In this document: piece after piece, positions 1 through 8,801 of the stretch
Layout of the letters: every line of letters starts with the position of its first letter
How positions within the stretch are numbered: position 1 is the first letter of the stretch
Assembly (NCBI GenBank): GCA_036000105.1
Contig: DASYGE010000002.1
Span: 310,001 to 374,000 of the forward strand
DNA from: DASUBN01 sp036000105
GTDB lineage: Bacteria > Pseudomonadota > Gammaproteobacteria > Natronospirales > REEB76
Direction of reading: 5' to 3'
DNA: 64,000 nucleotides
Translations under genes and position numbers: made by a program
Notes under the pieces: generated by a model
Database searches by the model: none
Seen by the model: only the letters and a program-made list of their open reading frames with translations
Told to the model about the DNA's origin: nothing

Positions 1-351
1 TGGTTCGAGCGGGGATTCATCACCTACAGCGACCAGGCCAAGGCGGCCATGCTGGGGGTGCGCCAGAGCCTCCTCACGGAACACGGCGCCGTCTCGGAAG
101 CGGTGGTGCGGGAGATGGCCTCCGGCGCCGCCAGCTGGAGCCATGCCCAGGTGACGGTGGCGGTCTCCGGCATCGCCGGGCCCGACGGGGGCAGCGCGGA
201 GAAGCCCGTGGGTACTGTATGGATCGCTTGGCGTTGGGCTGATGGGAAGGTGACTGCCCGGCATTTCCTGTTCCAGGGAGATAGGGAGGCGGTCCGTAGA
301 GCCGCGGTGCTGGCGGCCCTGGAAGGGCTCAAAGAGGGTCTCAAGCCCTGA
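1..351 (+). CDS. pncC: Nicotinamide-nucleotide amidase (CinA C-terminal domain), 5' truncated
   Basis: This is the C-terminal end of a PncC/CinA-family amidase, which deamidates NMN to nicotinate mononucleotide in pyridine-nucleotide salvage. The frame is open from base 1, so the start lies outside the window; 116 residues are visible. The segment ITYSDQAKAAMLGV resembles the family's YSNxxK-type region, and SGIAGPDGGSAEKPVGTV is the glycine-rich signature near the C-terminus. The gene ends 351 and is followed by an SOS promoter. A cinA/pncC gene just upstream of recA is common in bacteria. I cannot tell whether the protein is a stand-alone PncC or the end of a full-length CinA. Confidence 0.88.
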   Translation, partial: WFERGFITYSDQAKAAMLGVRQSLLTEHGAVSEAVVREMASGAASWSHAQVTVAVSGIAGPDGGSAEKPVGTVWIAWRWADGKVTARHFLFQGDREAVRRAAVLAALEGLKEGLKP

Positions 352-384
352 ATCTGCTTTTGCAGACTGTGTCTTCACCCGCTA

Positions 385-413
385 TTGACATTATATACAG
401 TACTGTATAAGAT
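385..413 (+). promoter_or_regulatory. Sigma-70-type promoter of thpR-recA-recX
   Basis: A perfect -35 hexamer TTGACA (385-390) is followed after 17 bp by TAAGAT (408-413), a 4/6 match to the -10 consensus. It lies 60-90 bp upstream of thpR and overlaps the LexA box at 403-418. No other promoter-like sequence fits into the 22-bp gap between thpR and recA, so this is the likely promoter for recA too. Confidence 0.65.
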
Positions 414-418
414 TACAG
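403..418 (+). promoter_or_regulatory. LexA (SOS) box, CTGT-N8-ACAG
   Basis: CTGTATAAGATTACAG matches the E. coli-type SOS consensus CTGT-N8-ACAG exactly at the eight conserved bases. It is embedded in an AT-rich stretch that also holds the perfect palindrome TATACAGTACTGTATA. The box covers the -10 region of the promoter, where a bound LexA would block RNA polymerase. This implies damage-inducible control of thpR, recA and recX as one unit. Confidence 0.75.
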
Positions 419-474
419 GTACCGGTAAATCCCTAGGTACAGCCAGTACCGCTGCCGGTTGCGGGTCGAATCGC

Positions 475-1047
475 ATGGGCGATCTCCACAACAAGGTTGG
501 CGGTGCGGGCGGCGCAAGCCGGCTCTTCTTCGCCCTCTGGCCCGAAGACCCGGTCCGCCAGGCTCTATATAAGGCCAGCCGCGTTGCGGTGCAGGCCAGC
601 GACGGCAAGCCGGTCTCCGCTTCCCACTTCCATATCACCCTCGCGTTCCTGGGCAGCCTCGATCAGGAGGCGTCAGTGCGTGCCCGTTCAGCGGCGGCTT
701 CCGTCAGGAGCGAGCCCTTCCAGATGGAACTCGACAGCCTCGGCCATTGGCCCGAACCCCAGGTGCTGTGGTGCGGCATCCGCCGCGTGCCGGCGGCGGC
801 CCGGGCGCTCGCCGAGGGTCTGCGTCAGCGGCTCGTCTCCGCTGGGCTGAGGCCCGACCACAAACCCTTCGTGCCTCACGTGACCCTGGCGCGCAAGGCG
901 CGCCGCGCGGACGCGCTCGACAGCTTCGGCCCGGTGGCATGGGCCGCAAAAGATTTCGTGCTGGTGAGTTCCGTCACCGGCGACTCCGGCAGTGAATATT
1001 CCCCGCTCGCGACGTATGCCCTCGGCGCCGGCGGGATTGTGAAATAA
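475..1047 (+). CDS. thpR: RNA 2',3'-cyclic phosphodiesterase / 2'-5' RNA ligase family
   Basis: This 190-residue protein belongs to the 2H phosphoesterase superfamily, which hydrolyses 2',3'-cyclic phosphate RNA ends and may ligate 2'-5' RNA. Both catalytic HxTx motifs are visible: HITL at residues 53-56 and HVTL at 135-138. The RLFFALWP start of the fold follows about 15 residues after the ATG at 475. That ATG is preferred over an in-frame ATG at 385, which would lie inside the SOS promoter. The gene sits between the LexA box and recA with only 22 bp to recA, so it is probably the first gene of the SOS operon. Its biological substrate is unknown. Confidence 0.85.
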   Translation: MGDLHNKVGGAGGASRLFFALWPEDPVRQALYKASRVAVQASDGKPVSASHFHITLAFLGSLDQEASVRARSAAASVRSEPFQMELDSLGHWPEPQVLWCGIRRVPAAARALAEGLRQRLVSAGLRPDHKPFVPHVTLARKARRADALDSFGPVAWAAKDFVLVSSVTGDSGSEYSPLATYALGAGGIVK

Positions 1048-1069
1048 TGGGCGCCAAGGGAAATTTCAC

Positions 1070-2143
1070 ATGAACGCGATCCTGAAGGTAGTTCCGATGG
1101 ACGATAACCGTAAGAAAGCACTCGCCGCGGCCTTGAGCCAGATCGAGAAACAGTTCGGCAAGGGCTCGGTGATGCGCCTGGGAGACCATGCCGCCACCCG
1201 CGAGATAGACGTGGTATCCACCGGCTCCCTCACCCTCGATATCGCCTTGGGTATAGGCGGCCTGCCGCGCGGCCGGGTGGTGGAGATCTACGGTCCGGAA
1301 TCCTCGGGCAAGACGACCCTCACCCTGCAGGTGATCGCCGAGATACAGAAGAAGGGCGGCACCGCCGCTTTCATCGACGCGGAACATGCCCTGGATCCCC
1401 AGTACGCCGGCAAGCTCGGCGTGAAGGTGGAAGACCTGCTGATATCGCAGCCGGATACCGGCGAGCAGGCCCTCGAGATCGCCGACATGCTGGTGCGCTC
1501 CGCCGCGGTGGACGTGGTGGTGATCGATTCGGTGGCGGCGCTGACCCCCAAGGCCGAGATCGAAGGCGAGATGGGCGACCAGCACATGGGCCTGCAGGCG
1601 CGGCTCATGTCCCAGGCGCTGCGCAAACTCACCGCCAACATCAAGCGTTCCAACACGCTCGTCATCTTCATCAACCAGATCCGCATGAAGATCGGCGTGA
1701 TGTTCGGCAACCCGGAGACCACCACCGGCGGTAACGCGCTCAAGTTCTACGCCTCGGTGCGACTCGACATCCGCCGCATCGGCGCCATCAAGAACGGCGA
1801 CGAGGTCATCGGCAGCGAGACCCGCGTCAAGGTGGTGAAGAACAAGGTGGCACCGCCGTTCAAGATCGCTGAGTTCGAGATCCTCTATGGCGAGGGCATC
1901 TCCCGCGCCGGCGAGATGATCGAGCTGGGCGTGATCCACAACCTGGTGGAGAAATCCGGCGCCTGGTACAGCTACAAGGGCAAGAAGATCGCCCAGGGCA
2001 AGGAAGGCGCGCGCGAATACCTGAAGCAGAACCCGGATGTGGCCGCCGAGATCGAGGCCGCCATCCGCGAGAAGCTCTTGCCGAAGAAGGTGGCGGGAGC
2101 TGCGCCCAGTGAGCCGAGTGAGCCTGTCGAAGCGGAAGCTTGA
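1070..2143 (+). CDS. recA: DNA recombinase RecA
   Basis: RecA forms ATP-dependent filaments on single-stranded DNA, drives strand exchange and stimulates LexA self-cleavage. The Walker A motif GPESSGKT is at residues 75-82. The QLQ-type loops, including MGLQARLMSQALRKLT and FINQIRMKIGVMFGNPETTTGG, are intact. The 357-residue length is normal. The start at 1070 has an AAGGGA ribosome site 8 nt upstream; a second in-frame ATG at 1097 (MDDNRKKALAAAL) matches the usual RecA N-terminus more closely and has GAAGGT 7 nt upstream, so the true start could be either. recX overlaps the 3' end. Confidence 0.98.
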   Translation: MNAILKVVPMDDNRKKALAAALSQIEKQFGKGSVMRLGDHAATREIDVVSTGSLTLDIALGIGGLPRGRVVEIYGPESSGKTTLTLQVIAEIQKKGGTAAFIDAEHALDPQYAGKLGVKVEDLLISQPDTGEQALEIADMLVRSAAVDVVVIDSVAALTPKAEIEGEMGDQHMGLQARLMSQALRKLTANIKRSNTLVIFINQIRMKIGVMFGNPETTTGGNALKFYASVRLDIRRIGAIKNGDEVIGSETRVKVVKNKVAPPFKIAEFEILYGEGISRAGEMIELGVIHNLVEKSGAWYSYKGKKIAQGKEGAREYLKQNPDVAAEIEAAIREKLLPKKVAGAAPSEPSEPVEAEA

Positions 2144-2606
2144 CGAAGACGAGGCCCGCGACCCGGCAAGGGTGCGGGCCTCGGCCCTGCGTCTACTCGC
2201 GCGCCGTGAGCATTCCTCCCTAGAGCTGCAGGGCAAGCTCGCGGCGCGCGGCTATGCGTCCGATGCCATAGGACCCGTGCTGGCGGCACTCGAGGACAAG
2301 AAGCTCCTCAGTGACGCGCGTTTCGTGGAGGAGTTCGTGGCTGCCCGGGTGCGACGCGGCTCCGGACCCATGAAGATCCGCGAGGAGCTGCGCGGCCGGG
2401 GTGTCGCCTCTGAGCTGGTGGATCAGGCGGTGGCAGCCCACCGAGGGGCTTGGGGTGCCATGGCGGAGGAGGCCAGGCGCAAACGCTTCGGAGCCGGGCG
2501 GCCGAAAGACATGCAGGAACGTGCCCGCCAGGCGCGTTTTTTGCAGCAGCGGGGGTTCTCCATGGAAGACATCCGCAAGGCCCTGAAAGGGGACGTGGAA
2601 GACTGA
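2109..2606 (+). CDS. recX: Recombination regulatory protein RecX
   Basis: RecX binds RecA filaments and limits their extension and ATPase activity. The 165-residue product has the alpha-helical triplet repeats of the family, for example ALRLLARREHSSLELQGKL near the N-terminus and ARQARFLQQRGFSMEDIRKAL at the end. I chose GTG at 2109 because GGGAG lies 10 nt upstream; GTG at 2118 is the alternative. Either start is inside the last codons of recA, so recX is translationally coupled to it, as is usual. The gap to alaS is about 65 bp, with no clear terminator. Confidence 0.9.
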   Translation: MSRVSLSKRKLDEDEARDPARVRASALRLLARREHSSLELQGKLAARGYASDAIGPVLAALEDKKLLSDARFVEEFVAARVRRGSGPMKIREELRGRGVASELVDQAVAAHRGAWGAMAEEARRKRFGAGRPKDMQERARQARFLQQRGFSMEDIRKALKGDVED

Positions 2607-2671
2607 GTTTTCCGCGGAATCCGCCGCGTCCTCCCTTGGGCGGCGGGGGCGAAAGCCTCATAATATCGCCC

Positions 2672-5299
<2,628 letters not shown>

Positions 5300-5443
5300 C
5301 AACAGCCTACCAGACCTGTTGCGCTTGGCATGACTGCGTTGCGCGCGGGTCTCGGAATCCTCATGTACTACCACGTACACTCCGGCTCCTCGTCCGCGCG
5401 CGCCTTGTCCTGCCTGCGCTCACGACGGTCTCGTTGGCTGTTG
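5300..5443 (-). repeat. Dispersed structured repeat, copy C
   Basis: The copy is bounded by a perfect 8-bp inverted repeat, CAACAGCC (5300-5307) and GGCTGTTG (5436-5443), and starts at the base after the alaS stop codon. Read on the minus strand it holds the family core CCGGAGTGTAC, a 6-nt loop, then GTACATGAGGATTCCGAG. The central hairpin TGTAC/GTACA is at 5364-5379. The same layout is seen at 21581-21760, 29327-29466 and 59595-59718. Confidence 0.7.
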
Positions 5444-5481
5444 TGGCATCGCGATGAATACTTAACTTTGGGTGCGCTCGG

Positions 5482-6735
5482 ATGGCTCTGATCGTCCAGA
5501 AGTACGGCGGCACTTCCGTCGCGGATTGCGCCCGCATCGAACACGTGGCGGACAAGGTGGCGGCTTCGCGGGGCCAGGGCCATGACATCGTAGTGGTGGT
5601 CTCGGCCATGGCCGGGGAGACGGACCGGCTCGTACGCCTCGCTCATACGCTCACCGACCGCCCCAACCCCCGCGAGATGGATGTATTGCTCGCCAGCGGC
5701 GAGCAAGTGTCCATCGCGCTCCTCTGCATCGCACTGGAGAAACGCGGTCTTAAGGCCCAGTCCTTCACCGGCGGCCAGGTGTGCATACGCACCGACAGTG
5801 CCCACACCAAGGCGCGCATCGAACAGATCGATACCGAAGGCCTGCGTGCTGCTCTCGCCCGGGGCTGTGTGCCGGTGGTAGCGGGCTTCCAGGGGGTGGA
5901 CCTGGCGGGGGACATCACCACCCTGGGGCGCGGCGGCGGCGACACCACTGCCGTCGGCGTCGCGGCCGCCATGAAAGCCGATGAATGCCATATCTATACC
6001 GACGTGGACGGGGTCTATACCACCGACCCCCGGGTGGTGCCGGAAGCCCGGCGACTCTCGCGCATCACCTTCGAGGAGATGCTGGAGCTCTCGAGTTCGG
6101 GTTCGAAAGTGCTGCAGATTCGTGCAGTGGAGTTCGCCGGCAAATACAATGTCCCCCTGCGCGTGCTGTCCACCTTCAAGGAAGGCGAGGGCACGCTCAT
6201 CACCTACGAGGATGCAGCCGTGGAAGCCGCCGTCGTCTCAGGCATCGCCTTCAACCGTGACGAAGCGGAGATCGCCCTCGTGGGTGTGCCGAACTCGGCC
6301 GGCATCGCGCACCGCATCATCGGGCCTGTGTCGGACGCCAACATCGAAGTGGACATGATCGTGCAGAACGTGGCGCGGGACGGCCGCTTCGATTTCACCT
6401 TCACCATCCACCGCAACGACTACCGGCAGGTGATGGATATTTTGCAGGCGAACTTAAAGGCCATCGGGGCCGAGCGGCTGCAGGGCAACGACCGGGTGGT
6501 GAAGCTCTCGGTGGTGGGGGTGGGCATGCGCTCCCACGCCGGGGTGGCCAGCACCCTGTTCCGGGCCCTGGCGGAGAAGCACATAGACATACGCATGGTG
6601 GCCACTTCCGAGATCAAGATCTCGGTGGTGGTGGACGAAAAGCACCTGGAACAGGGGGTAAAAGCCCTGCATCAGGCCTTCGGTCTCGCGACCGCACCCC
6701 AGGAGGACAGCCTGCATCGCGGCACTTCCGGTTGA
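5482..6735 (+). CDS. lysC: Aspartate kinase
   Basis: Aspartokinase phosphorylates aspartate in the first step of Lys, Met and Thr synthesis. The 417-residue monofunctional protein has KYGGTSVA at the N-terminus and the amino-acid-kinase core with FQGVDLAGDITTLGRGGGDTTA. Two C-terminal ACT domains follow, including VGMRSHAGVASTLFRALAEKHIDIRMVATSEIKISVVV, which are the allosteric Lys/Thr sites. Unlike E. coli thrA and metL there is no fused homoserine dehydrogenase. alaS-lysC-csrA is a conserved order in gammaproteobacteria. No lysine riboswitch is apparent upstream; most of that gap is repeat copy C. Confidence 0.96.
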   Translation: MALIVQKYGGTSVADCARIEHVADKVAASRGQGHDIVVVVSAMAGETDRLVRLAHTLTDRPNPREMDVLLASGEQVSIALLCIALEKRGLKAQSFTGGQVCIRTDSAHTKARIEQIDTEGLRAALARGCVPVVAGFQGVDLAGDITTLGRGGGDTTAVGVAAAMKADECHIYTDVDGVYTTDPRVVPEARRLSRITFEEMLELSSSGSKVLQIRAVEFAGKYNVPLRVLSTFKEGEGTLITYEDAAVEAAVVSGIAFNRDEAEIALVGVPNSAGIAHRIIGPVSDANIEVDMIVQNVARDGRFDFTFTIHRNDYRQVMDILQANLKAIGAERLQGNDRVVKLSVVGVGMRSHAGVASTLFRALAEKHIDIRMVATSEIKISVVVDEKHLEQGVKALHQAFGLATAPQEDSLHRGTSG

Positions 6736-6853
6736 GCCCAGGGTCCAAAGAGCGGAGAATAGCCACCGCCCCGCAGAGGGCGGCTATATAAAGACGATTA
6801 AAAAGGACTTTGTTTGAGGTGATTGGGATATAAGGCTACTCAAGGAGCATGAC

Positions 6854-7060
6854 ATGCTGATCCTTACCCGGCGCGTGGGCGAAACACTCATGATCGGTGA
6901 CGAAGTCACGGTCACGGTGCTCGGCGTCAAGGGCAACCAGGTGCGACTCGGCGTGAACGCCCCGCGCACCATCGCGGTGCATCGTGAAGAGATCTACGAG
7001 CGCATCAAGCGCGAACAGGAAGGCGGCAGTGAGCCGCCGGAAGCCGGCAACGCCGCCTGA
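6854..7060 (+). CDS. csrA: Carbon storage regulator CsrA/RsmA
   Basis: CsrA is a small dimeric RNA-binding protein that recognises GGA motifs in leader RNAs and controls carbon metabolism, motility and biofilm formation. The 68 residues start with the invariant MLILTRRVGETLMIGD and contain LGVNAPRTIAVHREEIYERI; the C-terminal 12 residues are the variable tail. A strong AAGGAG ribosome site lies 5-8 nt upstream and itself contains a GGA, which is compatible with autoregulation. The 118-bp leader after lysC contains a GC-rich stem-loop (GCCACCGCCC with GGGCGGCT), so a separate promoter is likely. The tRNA-Ser locus follows. Confidence 0.96.
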   Translation: MLILTRRVGETLMIGDEVTVTVLGVKGNQVRLGVNAPRTIAVHREEIYERIKREQEGGSEPPEAGNAA

Positions 7061-7084
7061 ACCCAGGGACTGGCTGACCTGTCT

Positions 7085-7114
7085 TTGACCGGGCGCAGTG
7101 GCGCCCGGTATCAT
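7085..7114 (+). promoter_or_regulatory. Probable promoter of the tRNA-Ser transcript, overlapping a hairpin
   Basis: TTGACC (7085-7090) and TATCAT (7109-7114) are separated by 18 bp. The spacer is filled by the hairpin GGGCGC-AGTG-GCGCCC, extended by CC/GG on the outside. The hairpin may double as the csrA terminator, although it is not followed by a T-run. Transcription from here would pass through the truncated tRNA copy at 7231 before the intact tRNA at 7346. Confidence 0.5.
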
Positions 7115-7230
7115 CCACGATTCCGCCCTTGGCGAAGACCATGGATCCCGGTACCGGGCAGCTTGTCCGGGCTGGGGTGATTGCGTCAGGGACGGTTTGA
7201 GAAGACCAGATCATACATAGCAGCGTTTTT

Positions 7231-7248
7231 GGAGAGGTGGCCGAGTGG
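7231..7248 (+). pseudogene. Truncated tRNA-Ser copy (first 18 nt only)
   Basis: The acceptor 5' strand and the start of the D-arm of tRNA-Ser are present. The sequence then switches at 7249 to an unrelated palindrome. There is no anticodon or T-arm, so it cannot be a functional tRNA. Confidence 0.8.
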
Positions 7249-7269
7249 GTTCGGACCACTGGTCCGAAC
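7249..7269. repeat. Palindrome 1 at the tRNA-Ser duplication
   Basis: GTTCGGACCA, one base C, then TGGTCCGAAC form a perfect 10-bp stem. The palindrome abuts the truncated tRNA copy. It resembles in size and outline the palindromes at 7546-7565, 14142-14162, 14439-14458 and 14612-14631. Confidence 0.75.
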
Positions 7270-7345
7270 GACCGGACAGGAAGTCCGGGCGGGTCACCAC
7301 ACCAGGGATGGGTAAGAAGACCAGATTACACATAGCAGCGTTTTT

Positions 7346-7439
7346 GGAGAGGTGGCCGAGTGGTCGAAGGCGCGCCCCTGCTAAGGGCGTATACGGGCTA
7401 AAACCTGTATCGAGGGTTCGAATCCCTCTCTCTCCGCCA
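7346..7439 (+). tRNA. tRNA-Ser (anticodon GCU)
   Basis: The 94-nt gene includes an encoded CCA (7437-7439). Acceptor strands are GGAGAGG and TCTCTCC with discriminator G. The anticodon loop reads CTGCTAA, giving anticodon GCU. A long variable arm follows, as expected for a class II tRNA, and the T-arm is GAGGG-TTCGAAT-CCCTC. It reads codons AGC and AGU. Its place after csrA is conserved in gammaproteobacteria. Confidence 0.96.
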
Positions 7440-7443
7440 ATTT

Positions 7444-7482
7444 CAAAGAAAAAGGGGGCTTTCCAAGCCCCCTTTTTCTTTG
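7444..7482 (+). terminator. Intrinsic terminator after tRNA-Ser
   Basis: An 18-bp perfect stem, ending in AAGGGGGCTT-like and AAGCCCCC halves around loop TCC (7462-7464), is followed on both strands by T-rich sequence (TTTTTCTTTG). It can work in both directions. Confidence 0.9.
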
Positions 7483-7483
7483 A

Positions 7484-7514
7484 ACTGCCGTGAGCGGATT
7501 CGAACCCTCGATAC
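7484..7514 (-). pseudogene. Inverted fragment of tRNA-Ser T-arm and 3' end
   Basis: GGATTCGAACCCTCGATAC (7496-7514) is the exact reverse complement of tRNA-Ser bases 7407-7425, a 19-nt match. The preceding bases CTTTGAACTGCCGTGAG are a decayed reverse complement of the tRNA 3' end and its flank. The intact tRNA end and this copy are therefore arranged as an inverted repeat around the terminator. Confidence 0.75.
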
Positions 7515-7545
7515 CCAATCAGCCGGGTTCGACCAATTTGCCGGG

Positions 7546-7627
7546 GTTCGGCGCATGCGCCGAACGGGTTTGCCAGGGATGGCAAAGCCTGGGTTCTTAG
7601 CGAGGCAAGGAGAGCCGAGCTTAGAAC
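7546..7627 (+). repeat. Three-hairpin element, copy 2 (tRNA-Ser locus)
   Basis: The element has three modules. H1 is the 20-nt palindrome GTTCGGCGCATGCGCCGAAC (7546-7565). H2 is TTTGCC-AGGGAT-GGCAAA (7569-7586). H3 is GTTCTTAGC (7593-7601) paired with GCTTAGAAC (7619-7627), with one mismatch. It is followed by GATTTGAACC, close to the reverse complement of a tRNA T-arm. The same modules occur on the minus strand at 14377-14458 and 14476-14631. Confidence 0.75.
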
Positions 7628-7665
7628 GATTTGAACCGCCGAAGGCGGGCCCGATAGCCCGGCGT

Positions 7666-7677
7666 AATCCCTCTCTC
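7666..7677 (+). other. Short direct copy of tRNA-Ser 3' sequence
   Basis: AATCCCTCTCTC is identical to tRNA-Ser bases 7421-7432. It lies beyond the three-hairpin element, so the element sits between an inverted and a direct copy of the tRNA end. At 12 nt the match could be chance, but its place mirrors the tRNA-Arg locus. Between 7628 and 7765 I see only two small GC hairpins and then the leader of the next gene. Confidence 0.45.
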
Positions 7678-7765
7678 ATCATCTTCCTCTTCATTCTGCT
7701 CACCTTCGTCTTTCTGAACCCCCTGCTATCCTTCATCTATAACTAAGAACTCTCCGGGGGCTCTC

Positions 7766-8641
7766 ATGTACAAATCATTCTTGCTCAGCGGATTCCTGGT
7801 CGGCGCCTTATTCGCCGGCACCACCCGCGCCGACAGCACTTTCTCCGACATGAATACCAACGCCGACGCAGCCAAGAAGACGGCGGTGACGGACGGCTGG
7901 CAGGGCTCGTTGGCCTTCGGCACCATGGAGACTTCCGGCAATACCGATACTTCCAGCAGCAACGCCAAGGCCCTGTTCGGCTACAAGGGCGGCAACTGGC
8001 AGGATTCGTTGCTGTTCCAGGCGTTGCGCGCGAGCAGCGCCGGGGTGCTCACGGCCGAGAGCTATAACGCCAACGGCCAGACGGATTACAACTTCACGGA
8101 CAAGGATTATGTGTTCGGCAACCTGGACTACCTGCGTGATGTATTCAGCGGTTACGACCGGCGCACCTCGGAAGTGGGGGGCCTGGGACACCGGCTCCTG
8201 ACGTCGGATACCCAACAGCTGGACATGCAGTTCGGCGTCGGTGCCCGCCAGACGCGCTACACCGATGACACCAGCAAATCCGAGGCGGTGGAACTCCTGT
8301 CTGGCACCTATCTGCTGAAGTTCGGCAGCAACAGTACCTTCTCGGAGAACCTGAGCGTGGAGCACGGCGTCAGCAACACCTACAGCCAGTCGGTCACGGG
8401 ACTCACCACGAACATCTCCGGGAGTTTTGCCCTGGCCATCACCTACACCATCAGCCACAACAGCAGCGTGCTCCCGGGCTTCAAGGACACGGACAGGAGC
8501 ACGGCGGTCTCGCTGGTCTATTCCTTCCCGCCACCGGCTCCCCCCGCTGCGCCGCCAGCCCCGCCGCCCTGTACCTGCAGTGCGCCGCCTGCTGTCACGG
8601 CGGCCGCGCCGGCTGCCGCCACCGCAAGCCCACCGCCGTAA
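7766..8641 (+). CDS. DUF481 family outer-membrane beta-barrel protein with Pro/Ala-rich tail
   Basis: This 291-residue exported protein has a signal peptide (MYKSFLLSGFLVGALFAGTTRA) and a DUF481/YdiY-like body with alternating aromatic strands, such as WQGSLAFGTMETSGNTDTSSSNAKALFGYKGGNWQDSLLFQAL. The barrel part ends at about residue 253 with SLVYSF, the aromatic-terminated last strand expected of outer-membrane proteins. About 38 more residues follow, almost all Pro and Ala, with a CTC triplet in the middle. Such a tail after the terminal strand is unusual because the last residue normally serves as the assembly signal. The role of the family is unclear. The gene is monocistronic, with 24 bp of leader containing a weak GGGGG ribosome site. 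Confidence 0.75.
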   Translation: MYKSFLLSGFLVGALFAGTTRADSTFSDMNTNADAAKKTAVTDGWQGSLAFGTMETSGNTDTSSSNAKALFGYKGGNWQDSLLFQALRASSAGVLTAESYNANGQTDYNFTDKDYVFGNLDYLRDVFSGYDRRTSEVGGLGHRLLTSDTQQLDMQFGVGARQTRYTDDTSKSEAVELLSGTYLLKFGSNSTFSENLSVEHGVSNTYSQSVTGLTTNISGSFALAITYTISHNSSVLPGFKDTDRSTAVSLVYSFPPPAPPAAPPAPPPCTCSAPPAVTAAAPAAATASPPP

Positions 8642-8801
8642 AACCTAAGGGCCGCCTGCGGGAATGAACCGACGGGGCGTGCCGGGGTCCAAGCCTGGAA
8701 GCCCCATATCCTTAAGGGGTCTTGGGCCCGGTACAATGTTCTGGCGCCTGTTTCCACGCCCTTGCAGCGGGGCGCCCTCATCCATGCCGGTAAGACCAGC
8801 C

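Larger units (their letters stand above)
7200..7363 (+). repeat. 49-bp direct duplication of tRNA-Ser 5' end and leader
   Basis: Bases 7200-7248 and 7315-7363 agree at 47 of 49 positions, with an offset of exactly 115 bp. Each copy holds about 30 bp of leader (CATAGCAGCGTTTTT) and the first 18 nt of tRNA-Ser (GGAGAGGTGGCCGAGTGG). The 66 bp between the copies start with a palindrome at 7249, directly after the duplicated tRNA part. Confidence 0.85.

Noticed and set aside
974..2236. Open frame of 420 codons antisense to recA
   Set aside because: The recA coding sequence is certain, and the antisense product is a composition artefact.
5300..5481. Lysine riboswitch upstream of lysC
   Set aside because: The region is mostly repeat copy C, which also occurs at unrelated loci.
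7231..7248. A second functional tRNA-Ser gene
   Set aside because: Only the first 18 nt are present; no anticodon or T-arm follows.
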